NCBI RefSeq assembly: GCF_020567525.1
Contig: NZ_JAJCVI010000001.1
Span: forward strand, 310,001-374,000
From: Halorubellus salinus
Lineage (GTDB): Archaea > Halobacteriota > Halobacteria > Halobacteriales > Natrialbaceae
Direction of reading: 5' to 3'
DNA length: 64,000 nt
Shown here: positions 1 to 7,418 of the stretch, piece after piece
Numbering within the stretch: position 1 is the stretch's first letter
Layout of the letters: each line of letters starts with the position of its first letter
Notes under the pieces: model-generated
What the model was told of the DNA's origin: nothing
Database searches by the model: none
What the model saw: only the letters and a program-made list of their open reading frames with translations
Translations under genes and position numbers: made by a program

Positions 1-511
1 GCTGCTGGTAGCGCTCCAGTTGGTCCGCGACGAGCGCCGCCCCCGTCGACCCGACGACGAGCACCAACCCGACGGCGTACAGGCCGATGACGCCGAGCGT
101 GGTTCCCAGCCCGCCTTCGTTCCAGGACCCCGGGTAGGCGGAGACGAACAGTGCGACAGCGAGGACGTTGATCGCCGCACCGCCACCAGCGGCGTACACG
201 GCCCGCTCCTCGACTGGCAGGAGAACGACGACGCCAGTTATCAGCGTCGGCAGCGCGAGCATCCCCACGGCGTAGGCCGCTTCAGACCACTGCCAGAACG
301 GAGCGGTATTGTACTCGAGTACGCCGAACGTAACCACGCTCAACAGGAGTGCGAGGGCGGCCATCCCGACGCCGGTGAAGAATAGGCCGAACCCGAGGTA
401 GACGTCCGTGTCCTCCTCCGGTTCGCCGATGTATTTCTCGTAGAGGTCGTAGAGGACGTTGTCCGGGACTTCGACACCGGACTCGCCCTCCGCTGGGTCC
501 TCGGTAGGCAT
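1..511 (-). CDS. Multi-pass membrane protein of unknown function (3' end outside window)
   Basis: This reading frame starts at ATG 511 and stays open to the window edge, so only the first ~170 residues are seen. An acidic N-terminal stretch of about 45 residues (MPTEDPAEGE...) is followed by at least four hydrophobic membrane segments separated by short loops. The N-terminal LYDLYEKYIGEPEE-like segment before the first helix recalls haloarchaeal DUF7139-type membrane proteins, but that family name is from memory and uncertain. Frame choice is supported by GC-rich third positions and by the clean alternation of hydrophobic stretches; the overlapping frames are Arg-rich nonsense. An inverted repeat lies across the start codon (see 505-523). 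The function is unknown. Confidence 0.75.
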   Translation of the reverse strand, partial: MPTEDPAEGESGVEVPDNVLYDLYEKYIGEPEEDTDVYLGFGLFFTGVGMAALALLLSVVTFGVLEYNTAPFWQWSEAAYAVGMLALPTLITGVVVLLPVEERAVYAAGGGAAINVLAVALFVSAYPGSWNEGGLGTTLGVIGLYAVGLVLVVGSTGAALVADQLERYQQ

Positions 512-523
512 TGCCTATGCCTA
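505..523. promoter_or_regulatory. Inverted repeat over the start codon of the membrane protein gene
   Basis: Perfect 7-bp arms TAGGCAT and ATGCCTA are separated by the 5-bp spacer TGCCT. The left arm contains the start codon (complement of CAT at 509-511). The TTAGGC-like core resembles DtxR/IdeR-type metal boxes, and a similar TTAGG/CCTAA palindrome occurs at 9595-9608. The position over a leaderless start would suit a repressor site; this is inference. Confidence 0.4.
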
Positions 524-605
524 AACCCCCCACTGCCATGATTGTTTGGTTAACAGTTTGTTACTTGAAAAAAGACGGCGTCAGACGTCTCGCTGTCGCC
601 GAGTT

Positions 606-1139
606 TCAGTCCTTGCGTTTCACGACGTCGCCGAGCGTCGTCTTCGTGGACGACCCGCCGCTCCAGTCCTCGTCGTCACCGGAAGACCCGCCGGCGTCGA
701 GGTCGATGCCGAGTTCGCGCTCGAGCTTCGACTGGACCTTGTCGCTCGGGAGCGTGTCACCGCGCTCTAACTTCCGGATGAGACTCGCCTTCTCGTTGAG
801 CTCGTTCGCGAGATCGGCCTGACTCATCCCTTTCTTCTCGCGGGCTTGACGTATCCGTTCGTCGTAGTCCTGGGCGAGCTCGCCCATGTCGTCGAACATG
901 TCCCGACGTCGCGTACTCCCGCCCGACGACGAGGAACTCCCCGACGACCGACCGCTCGACGAGGACGAGCTCGAGGACGAGGAGCTCGTGGAGTACTTCG
1001 TGGACGTGCTCGATTGCTTCTGACTCTTCACTTCCGTTCCGAAGTCGGCGCACTCCGAACACACGTCGAGTTCGGCGCCTTCGACCTTCACCGTCTTCGG
1101 GTCCGACGTTTCGGCACCACACATCTCGCACTGAACCAT
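606..1139 (-). CDS. mbf1: Archaeal multiprotein bridging factor MBF1
   Basis: This is a putative transcription/translation-associated factor of the archaeal MBF1 family. The N-terminus has a zinc ribbon: Cys4-x2-Cys7 (QCEMCG) pairs with Cys28-x2-Cys31 (DVCSEC). A long Ser-rich, low-complexity linker follows (about residues 40-75, almost pure serine in its middle). The rest, about 85-150, is a helix-turn-helix of the Xre/Cro type: the region around REKKGMSQADLANELNEK, then SLIRKLERGDTLPSD, is the classic MBF1 HTH. The length of 177 residues is normal for haloarchaeal members. The ATG at 1139 leaves the zinc-ribbon methionine-valine start intact. In archaea the protein is known to associate with small ribosomal subunits; its precise role is still debated. 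Confidence 0.93.
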   Translation of the reverse strand: MVQCEMCGAETSDPKTVKVEGAELDVCSECADFGTEVKSQKQSSTSTKYSTSSSSSSSSSSSGRSSGSSSSSGGSTRRRDMFDDMGELAQDYDERIRQAREKKGMSQADLANELNEKASLIRKLERGDTLPSDKVQSKLERELGIDLDAGGSSGDDEDWSGGSSTKTTLGDVVKRKD

Positions 1140-1188
1140 AACCTAGCCTTTCTCCCGGCCGCGTATAAAACATGTGCCCCCCGCGTCC

Positions 1189-1809
1189 TCAGTCCAGCCG
1201 CGACCAGGCGCCCCAGAACCGCTGGACGGCGGTGACGTGACCGACGACGGCGAAGACGACGAGCAGCCATCCGACGAGCGTCAGCCCGAGGAGTTCCGTC
1301 GGGTAGATGACGACGGCGACGCCGACGGCGCCGGCGAGCGCGAGGCGGTCGGCGCGACCGAGGACGCCGGCGTACACGCGGTCGAGACCGACGGCTTGCG
1401 CTTGCGTCCCGAGGTACGACGTGAGGAGGACGCCGGTGACGGCGGCGAGGCCGAGGTCGTACCGGCCGATGCCGGCGGCGAGGCCGACGATGATGGCGAC
1501 GTCCGCGTACCGGTCGAGGACGTGGTCGAGCAGGTCGCCGCCCTCGCTGGCGACGTCCTGTTCGCGGGCGAGTGCGCCGTCGACGATGTCGAGCCAGCCG
1601 TTGAACGCGACGCAGACCGCGCCGACGGCGTACAGGATGCTGACGTCGCCGACGGCGGGGCCGGCGTACGCGTAGAGACCGCCTGCGGCGAGCGCGAGCG
1701 CGAACGCGACGACGCTGACGCCGTCGGGACTCATCCCGAGCGCGTTCGCGGCGCGAACCCACGGGTCGAGCAACCCCGAGATCCGGGGACGGAGCTGGTC
1801 GAGGGTCAT
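1189..1809 (-). CDS. CDP-alcohol phosphatidyltransferase family protein
   Basis: Integral membrane enzyme of about 206 residues that transfers a phosphatidyl/archaetidyl-type moiety from a CDP-lipid to an alcohol. The family signature D-x2-D-G-x2-A-R-x8-G-x3-D-x3-D is visible around residues 75-105 (DIVDGALAREQ, then GGDLLDHVLDRYAD), giving the Asp cluster that binds metal and the pyrophosphate. Several hydrophobic helices surround it. Which alcohol is used (glycerol phosphate, inositol phosphate or serine) cannot be read from the motif. It lies 13 bp after an adenylate kinase-like gene and is probably co-transcribed with it and hisC. Confidence 0.9.
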   Translation of the reverse strand: MTLDQLRPRISGLLDPWVRAANALGMSPDGVSVVAFALALAAGGLYAYAGPAVGDVSILYAVGAVCVAFNGWLDIVDGALAREQDVASEGGDLLDHVLDRYADVAIIVGLAAGIGRYDLGLAAVTGVLLTSYLGTQAQAVGLDRVYAGVLGRADRLALAGAVGVAVVIYPTELLGLTLVGWLLVVFAVVGHVTAVQRFWGAWSRLD

Positions 1810-1822
1810 GGATGGGCGTGGG

Positions 1823-2404
1823 TCATAGGTACTCGATGTAGTCGACCGTGCCCGCGCTCGGTTCGCGGTTGCCCGCGAGGACGGCCGCGATGGCGTCGGC
1901 GACGGCGTCGGGGTCGCGGTCGGTCGTCGCGACCTCGTACACGGCCTCGGTCCCGTGCGCGTCGACGCTCTCGCCGAGGACGACGTCGAGCGCCTCGCTC
2001 TCCGCGTTCTCCGCGGCCTTCGCGGCGGGTTCTCCGCGGTCGGTGAGGCGGGCTTCGAGCGTCTCGGGGTGACATCGCAGGACGACGACGCGGTCGGCGG
2101 CCAGGTGGTGCGCGAGGTGCGAGTCGAGCACGACGACGCTCGCGTCGGCTTCGGCGACGTACTCGTCGACCCACGCGCCGAGCGCGTCGAGGTCGACGAC
2201 GACGCTGTCGCGAGCCTCGTCGACGTCGTCGTACAGCTCCTCGTCCTGGACGACGTCGTTCAGGTGGACGACGTCCACGGAATCGACCCCCAGCTCGCTG
2301 AATCCGCCCGCGTCGAAGCGGTCGCGGAGCCGGTCGGTCGCGGTCGTCTTCCCGGTGCCGGGCGTTCCGGTGACGGCGACGCGGAGCGGACCGTTGGTGG
2401 TCAC
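1823..2404 (-). CDS. Adenylate kinase family protein (Fap7/archaeal AK type)
   Basis: A P-loop nucleoside monophosphate kinase of 193 residues. The Walker A loop VTGTPGTGKTT is at about residues 10-20; the LxDSHLAHH segment and the acidic NMP-binding region (LNDVVQDEELYDD) follow, as in the archaeal COG1936 family related to Fap7/hCINAP. These enzymes phosphorylate AMP or dAMP, and eukaryotic Fap7 also acts in small-subunit rRNA maturation. I place the start at GTG 2404, which overlaps the hisC stop as GTGA. A longer frame to 2479 would add an Arg-rich tail inside hisC and is rejected. The 4-base overlap indicates translational coupling with hisC. Confidence 0.88.
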   Translation of the reverse strand: MTTNGPLRVAVTGTPGTGKTTATDRLRDRFDAGGFSELGVDSVDVVHLNDVVQDEELYDDVDEARDSVVVDLDALGAWVDEYVAEADASVVVLDSHLAHHLAADRVVVLRCHPETLEARLTDRGEPAAKAAENAESEALDVVLGESVDAHGTEAVYEVATTDRDPDAVADAIAAVLAGNREPSAGTVDYIEYL

Positions 2405-3519
2405 GCGGCGAGCACCTCGTTGATGGCGTCGACGGCGCGCTCGGTCCCCGCTTCCGTGCCGCACGTGACGCGGATGCAACCGGGGAGTCCGAAGCTCGTA
2501 CAGTCACGGACGATGACGCCACGCTCCTGGAGGTCGCTCGCCACTGCGTCGGCGCTCTCTGCGCCGCGCGCGTCGCTGACGTCGACGAGCACGAAGTTCC
2601 CCTGGCTCGCCCAGACCGGTGCGTCGAGTTCGTCGCGGAGGTACTCGCGCGCCCAGCGCGCCGTCTCGACGCTCTTCTCGACGTGGTCGTCCGCGTCGAG
2701 CGCGGCGAGTCCAGCGCGACACGCCAGTTCGCTCGCGGCGAACGGCGTGTTCACCCTCGCGTACGCGTCGGCCCACGCCTCGGGGACGACCGCGTAACCG
2801 AGGCGGACGCCGGCGAGCCCGAACGCCTTCGAGAACGTCCGGAGGAGGGCGACGTCGTCGCGCTCCGCGAACGCGTGGTCGTCCGCGCCGTCACCACCGA
2901 GCAGCGAGACGCCCGACTGGACGTCCGCGTACTCCGCGTACGCCTCGTCGACGACGACGAGCGTCTCCTCGTCGGTGCGGTCGGCGATCTCGACGACGTC
3001 GTCGAGCGAGAACACGCTCCCCGTCGGATTGTGGGGGCTCGTGAGGTAGACGACGCGTTCGCCGTCGTACTGGCTGCAAACGACGTCGGCGTCCTGCGCG
3101 AACTCGGGACGCGACAGGTCGTAGCGGTTCACGGCCCCGTGGTGGAAGCGCGCACTCATCTCGTAGTACGCGAACCCGGGGTCGGGGACGAGCACCTCGT
3201 CGTCGGGTTCGAGCGCCGCTCGCGCGAGGTAGTCGAGCGCGCCGTCGCCGCCGTTCGCGAGCCAGACCTGCGCCGGGTCCACGCCGTGTCGGTCCGCGAG
3301 CGCGTCGGTGAGGTCGGTGTGTGCTGCCTTCGGGTACGACGACGCGTTCTCGGCGGCGTGCTGGATGGCGTCGACGGCCGCGTCGGGTGGTCCGAATGGG
3401 TTCTCGTTCGACGCGAGCTTGACGAGATCGCCGGGGTTCATGCCGAGTTCCCGGGCGACCTCCTCGATGCCGCGTCCGGCCTCGTAGGGGACGTGAGTGG
3501 AGAGGTCCCGTGGTTGCAT
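2401..3519 (-). CDS. hisC: Histidinol-phosphate aminotransferase
   Basis: Fold-type I PLP enzyme (372 residues) that converts imidazole acetol phosphate to histidinol phosphate in histidine synthesis. Family landmarks include the N-terminal KLASNENPFGPP segment, the substrate/PLP contacts LTSPHNPTGSVF and VVVDEAYAEY, and the Schiff-base lysine in TFSKAFGLAGVRLGY, followed by the C-terminal VRDCTSFGLPGCIRVTCGT. The ATG at 3519 gives the usual family N-terminus (MQPRDLSTHVPYEAGR). The frame is open 153 nt further upstream, but that part is Arg/Gly/Pro-rich and not family-like. It is the first gene of an apparent hisC - adenylate kinase - CDP-alcohol transferase run. Confidence 0.95.
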   Translation of the reverse strand: MQPRDLSTHVPYEAGRGIEEVARELGMNPGDLVKLASNENPFGPPDAAVDAIQHAAENASSYPKAAHTDLTDALADRHGVDPAQVWLANGGDGALDYLARAALEPDDEVLVPDPGFAYYEMSARFHHGAVNRYDLSRPEFAQDADVVCSQYDGERVVYLTSPHNPTGSVFSLDDVVEIADRTDEETLVVVDEAYAEYADVQSGVSLLGGDGADDHAFAERDDVALLRTFSKAFGLAGVRLGYAVVPEAWADAYARVNTPFAASELACRAGLAALDADDHVEKSVETARWAREYLRDELDAPVWASQGNFVLVDVSDARGAESADAVASDLQERGVIVRDCTSFGLPGCIRVTCGTEAGTERAVDAINEVLAA

Positions 3520-3817
3520 GCTCGAAACCGCGTCCCCGCGGCCCTTGAGCGTTGTCAAAGCGACGGCTCGCGCTGGACACCGGCCGGCTCGGCCCGGCTT
3601 CCCGAGGGTTCGATCCGCCTCCCCGGGGGCTCGACCCGGGTTTCGGCCCTTCGACACGTGCTTTCTGGTCAACTAGCTGACGTACGGACGCGGTCGAGAC
3701 GGACCGCACAAACCACATATCGCTATACAGAATCGAGGGATTTGCACCCGAGTCGTCGTCGAGCGTTTCACCCGAAAAACTCAGCGACGGCCTGCTAGAA
3801 GCGCCGCGTACGGCGAA
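3520..3817. other. Intergenic segment, hisC promoter side
   Basis: No convincing gene is seen in these ~300 bp. The segment holds the hisC promoter region and a set of short imperfect repeats (3590-3660) built on the pattern CCCGAGGGTTCGATCC / CCCGGGGGCTCGACCC, which look T-arm-like but have no partner acceptor stem. An AT-rich patch at 3710-3730 (CATATCGCTATACAG) may hold a promoter element. The hflX gene ends at its right edge. Confidence 0.5.
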
Positions 3818-5116
3818 CTAGCGGCCGTCCGCGATCTTCGCGCGGGCCCGCTCCAGGACCGACGGTCGCGCGGTCACCGTCACGGTGACGTCCTCGCCGT
3901 ACGCGACGTCGTCGACGCTGGCGTGGTCGTAGAGCCACGAGAGCGTGCGTTGCCCGTCGCCGTCGTTCGGGAGGGAGAGGGTCGCGGTCTCCGTCGGCAG
4001 CGCCTCGCGGACGCGGTCGCGGAGAGTGTCGATGCCGTCGTCGGCGAGCGCACTGACTGCGACGACGTCGTCCACGACCTCCGCGAGCACGTCCCGTCGC
4101 TCGCGGAGGCCGTCGTCGTCGGCATCCCCGTCACCCACGACCGCGTCGACCTTGTTCAGGACGCCGACGACCGGGCCCTCGGTCTCGCCGATGGCGTCGA
4201 CGGACGTCCGGACCTTCTCCCCGAGGCGCTCGGGGTCGTCGGTCGCGTCGACGACGAGGAGCGTGACGTCCGCGGCCGCGGCCTCGTCGATGGTCGCGCT
4301 GAACGACTCGACGAGGTCGTGCGGGAGCGCGTCCACGAACCCGACGGTGTCCGTGTAGCAGACGCCGAACCCGTCGAGGGTCCCGCGGCGCGTGACCGTC
4401 TCGAGCGTCGCGAACAACCGGTCCTCGATGGGCGTCGAATCGGTGAGGTCGGCGTGGTCGGGGTCAGCGTCGTTGACGCTCATGTCGTCGGCGAGCCGGT
4501 GGAGGAGCGTCGTCTTCCCCGCGTTCGTGTAGCCCGCGATGGCGACGAGCCCCTGACCGGCCTCGCGGCGCCCCTCCCGTCGTTCGGCGGCGGTCTCCGC
4601 GATTGCCGCGAGCTCGTTCTCGATGCGGTCGATGCGGTCCTCGACGTCCAGTATCGGGTTCCCCTTCTCGACGGCCTTCGAGAGCTGGGAGACCTTCGTG
4701 ATCCGGCGGAGTCGCGGGAGCATGTACGCGAGCCGCGCCGCCTCCACCTGCAGTGCGGCGCGCTTGTCCCCGGTTCCCTCGGCGAACACGTCGAGCACGA
4801 GCCGATAGCGGTCCACGGGCTCGACGCCGTCCGGGAGGAGGTCGACGAGGTCCGCGTACTGGCCGGGGTCGAGGCCGCCGTCGAAGACGACGACGTCGAC
4901 GTCGAGTTCGCGAGCGCGCTCGGCGAGTTCCGCGGCCTTCCCACGGCCGACCCAGGTGCCTGGGTCCTCGCGTCGCTGCTGGGTTACTGCGTCGACGACC
5001 GCGTAGCCAGCGGCGTCGGCGAGACGTTCGATCTCCGTCGTGTCCGGTCGTTCGTCGGCGGCGCGCGCGACGACGATGGCGCTACCGCCGGCGAGTCGTG
5101 ACTGTGAATCCTGCAT
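3818..5116 (-). CDS. hflX: Ribosome-associated GTPase HflX
   Basis: GTP-binding protein of the HflX family (432 residues) that binds ribosomes; bacterial HflX splits stalled or stressed ribosomes. The HflX-specific N-terminal domain is seen (TWVGRGKAAELAE, VVVFDGGLDPGQ, then RYRLVLDVFAEGTGDKRAAL and the AARLAYMLPRLRR linker). The G domain has G1 AGYTNAGKTTLLHRL (~195-209), G3 DTVGFVDALPHDLVESF, G4 NKVD and a G5 VSAL. A GTPase-poor C-terminal tail of about 60 residues ends the protein. The start at ATG 5116 (MQDSQSR) is consistent with the family. It appears monocistronic, facing away from the next gene across a 308-bp spacer. Confidence 0.95.
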   Translation of the reverse strand: MQDSQSRLAGGSAIVVARAADERPDTTEIERLADAAGYAVVDAVTQQRREDPGTWVGRGKAAELAERARELDVDVVVFDGGLDPGQYADLVDLLPDGVEPVDRYRLVLDVFAEGTGDKRAALQVEAARLAYMLPRLRRITKVSQLSKAVEKGNPILDVEDRIDRIENELAAIAETAAERREGRREAGQGLVAIAGYTNAGKTTLLHRLADDMSVNDADPDHADLTDSTPIEDRLFATLETVTRRGTLDGFGVCYTDTVGFVDALPHDLVESFSATIDEAAAADVTLLVVDATDDPERLGEKVRTSVDAIGETEGPVVGVLNKVDAVVGDGDADDDGLRERRDVLAEVVDDVVAVSALADDGIDTLRDRVREALPTETATLSLPNDGDGQRTLSWLYDHASVDDVAYGEDVTVTVTARPSVLERARAKIADGR

Positions 5117-5424
5117 GTGGTGTGGTCGACCGACGTGACGCCACGGGCGGGTCGCGGCGACTGCGTTCGGTCGGGTCGGGCGGTCCAGTGGCGGTACCGA
5201 CGCGAAGCCACCGGGAACGAGCCCGCGCTCGGTCCCCGGTCAGCGGGGACGAGAAAGGGTCTCCATACGATAATCTCGGAGACGAGCGGGTATAGTCCTT
5301 GGGCTGCTGTGTGGGTGGTTGTCGTCCATGGCGACGGTGGGTGGTCGTTTCCGCGACGGGTCGTGTCGGACGAAAGGGACTTGGCACGGTGGTGCGTTGG
5401 TCTCGCTCGAATGAGGGTGAGTAC
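5117..5424. other. Divergent intergenic region hflX / STAND-like gene
   Basis: This 308-bp spacer separates two divergent genes. No start codon within it opens a credible gene: the frame of the downstream protein runs back to TTG 5299, but the added residues (Trp/Arg/Cys-rich) do not look native. Candidate promoter material lies around 5265-5300 (CATACGATAATCTCGG and GGGTATAGTCCTT). A purine-rich GAGGGTGAG just before GTG 5425 could serve as its ribosome binding site. Nothing else is recognised. Confidence 0.5.
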
Positions 5425-6531
5425 GTGGCGCTGACCGTTGCGGACCTGGCGGCCGCGGGGTTGGGGAGCCAGCTCGCGACCATCGAGGACGCGGTCGCGA
5501 GTCACCTGGAGGGGTCGGTCGCGAACGTCGCCGTCATCGCGGAGCCATACGCCGGCCGGGACGTCCTCCTGGAGTACGCGGAGGACCAGTTCGGGGCCGC
5601 GGCGGGACACGTCTCGTTCGAGTCGCTCGTGACCGACCCGGCGGCGCTCGAGTTCCCGAACCGGGAGGTCGTGGTCGTGGCGGGCTGTCACTACCTGTAC
5701 TCGCGCCGCATCGGTGGGTTCGACGTCCTCGACGCGTTCCTCGACCGCATCGCGAACGCCGACGCGTTGTTCGTGACGGCGTGGAACCGGTGGGCGTGGG
5801 ATTACCTCGCCGCGGTCAGGGACGTCGACCGCGCGTTCCCCGTGCAGGTGGACGTGCCGCGGCTCGAACCGGAGGCCATCTCGGCGCTCGTTCGCGAGCA
5901 CGTCGACGACCCGCCGACGTTCGTCGAGAGCGACGGCCACGGTCGCGTGAAGACCGTCGACTTCGACCGGGCGAGCGTCGACGTCGCGGGCCGCGAGGTG
6001 TCGGTGCCGGTGCCGACGCTGAACGTCGAGTACCTGACCGCGCGGGACATGGGCGAGGAGTACGGCGAGACGGAGCGCGTCGTCTACGAGAAGCTCGCAC
6101 GGCTCGCGGAGGGGAATCCGGGCGTCGCGCTCGCGCTCTGGGATCGCGCCGTGCGGGACGGTGAGATGTCGCCCGCGTTCCTCGACGGCCGCGACGCGCC
6201 GCTGAACCTGGACGACGACGAGGCGATGACGCTCACGAGCGTGCTGTCGAACGAACGGCTCGCGATGCCGACGCTGGGCGAGATACTCCCGGACGTGAAC
6301 GTCCCACAGGCCGTGCAGGCGCTCGAACATCAGGGACTCGTCGAACTGGAACGCGACGCGCGTCCGCGTTCCCGCGACGACACCGACGACGCGGAAGTCG
6401 ATGGCGAGCGTACGGTCGCGGACGGCGACGGCGCGGGTTCGTCGAGCGAGCGCGTGGACGTGGTGTCGGTCGCACCCGAGCGCTTCCACGCCGCGGTCGA
6501 GCACCTCGAAGGGAGGCGGTTGCTGTGGTAG
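5425..6531 (+). CDS. Degenerate STAND/ORC-like P-loop protein upstream of MscS
   Basis: A cytoplasmic protein of 368 residues with no certain family. The architecture resembles an ORC/STAND ATPase that lost nucleotide binding: a strand-loop-helix VAVIAEPYAGRDVLLEYAE (about 27-46) sits where Walker A should be but lacks the GK[S/T] triplet; VVVVAGCHYLYSR (~78) mimics Walker B without the Asp-Glu pair; ADALFVTAWNRWAWDYL looks like sensor I; LEGNPGVALALWD resembles the GNP lid motif; a winged-helix-like region (NVPQAVQALEHQGLVEL) and an acidic Ser/Asp tail end it. GTG 5425 follows a GGGTGAG ribosome-binding-like sequence and removes an implausible N-terminal extension. Its stop overlaps the start of the mechanosensitive channel by 7 bp, so the two are likely translated together; a role in regulating or localising the channel is inference. 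Confidence 0.75.
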   Translation: MALTVADLAAAGLGSQLATIEDAVASHLEGSVANVAVIAEPYAGRDVLLEYAEDQFGAAAGHVSFESLVTDPAALEFPNREVVVVAGCHYLYSRRIGGFDVLDAFLDRIANADALFVTAWNRWAWDYLAAVRDVDRAFPVQVDVPRLEPEAISALVREHVDDPPTFVESDGHGRVKTVDFDRASVDVAGREVSVPVPTLNVEYLTARDMGEEYGETERVVYEKLARLAEGNPGVALALWDRAVRDGEMSPAFLDGRDAPLNLDDDEAMTLTSVLSNERLAMPTLGEILPDVNVPQAVQALEHQGLVELERDARPRSRDDTDDAEVDGERTVADGDGAGSSSERVDVVSVAPERFHAAVEHLEGRRLLW

Positions 6532-7409
6532 CACCGGCCCGAGGCCTCGCGACGAGCGTTCTGGGCGCGGTCGCGCAGACGACGCCCTCGTCGGACCCGA
6601 ACGTCTTCGAAGCCATCAACTGGAATCTCCTCCTGGAGGCCGTCCCCATCCTCGTGTTCGCGTACCTGCTCGCGAAGCTCACGAGCACGCTCCTCTCGGG
6701 CGTCGCCGACCGGTTCGTCGCCGCGCGCTTCCGCGTCACCGTCCTCATCCCGGTCTTCAAGCTCGCGATATACGGGACGGCGGTGTACTTCGCGTTCTCG
6801 CTGCTGTTCGACCTCACCGAGAACCAACTGCTGGCGCTCTCGGGCGTCATGGGTGCCGCGGTCGGCTTCGGCCTGAAGGACCTGCTCGCGGACCTCGTCG
6901 GCGGCCTCGTCCTCGTCGCCGAGCAACCGTACCAGATCGGGGACAAGGTCGCCATCGGCGAGTACTACGGCGAGGTCGTCGACATCGGCCTGCGGTCGAC
7001 GAGTCTCGTCACGCCGAACGACAACCTCGTGACGGTCCCGAACTACCTGTTCTTCAACGAGTCCATCGCGAACGGGAACGCGGGCGCGGCGGAGATGCTC
7101 GTCACCGTCGAGTTCTACGTCGACCCCGAGTCGGACGCGGCGCGAGCCAGGGAACTCGTCGAGGAGGCGATGCTCACGAGCCAGTACGTGTACGTCACCG
7201 ACGACCTCCCCCACGAGGTCCTCCTCGACGACGACGTCCACTACCGGAAGATAACGGGGAAGGCGTACGTGAACGACCTCCGGAACGAGTTCCCGTTCAG
7301 GACCGACGTCACGAAGCGCGCACTCGCCGCGTTCGACCGCGAGGGCATCGAATCCCCGAAGGTGCCTTCGGGCGTCGCCGGCGAGATAGATCATCCTGGC
7401 GTCGACTGA
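6525..7409 (+). CDS. MscS-family small-conductance mechanosensitive channel
   Basis: Membrane channel of 294 residues that releases solutes upon hypo-osmotic shock. Three hydrophobic segments precede the MscS pore helix, whose Gly/Ala-rich face is visible in LLALSGVMGAAVGFGLKDLLADLVGG (read in parts), followed by the beta domain (AEQPYQIGDKVAIGEYYGEVVDIGLRST, in parts; then LVTVPNYLFFNESIAN) and the alpha/beta C-terminal domain. It starts at GTG 6525, inside the end of the upstream gene (7-bp overlap). The N-terminus VAPARGLATSVLGAVAQ could be a short membrane-targeting stretch. A second MscS homologue lies at 33749-34939; the two are not close in sequence. Confidence 0.9.
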   Translation: MVAPARGLATSVLGAVAQTTPSSDPNVFEAINWNLLLEAVPILVFAYLLAKLTSTLLSGVADRFVAARFRVTVLIPVFKLAIYGTAVYFAFSLLFDLTENQLLALSGVMGAAVGFGLKDLLADLVGGLVLVAEQPYQIGDKVAIGEYYGEVVDIGLRSTSLVTPNDNLVTVPNYLFFNESIANGNAGAAEMLVTVEFYVDPESDAARARELVEEAMLTSQYVYVTDDLPHEVLLDDDVHYRKITGKAYVNDLRNEFPFRTDVTKRALAAFDREGIESPKVPSGVAGEIDHPGVD

Positions 7410-7418
7410 ATCGACTGT

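Noticed and set aside
2405-2479. Longer start for the adenylate kinase-like protein
   Set aside because: Adds an Arg-rich tail antiparallel to hisC coding; GTG 2404 with the GTGA overlap is more likely.
3590-3660. T-arm-like GGGTTCGATCC pieces as a tRNA gene
   Set aside because: No acceptor stem or anticodon arm pairs with them; they form short imperfect repeats only.
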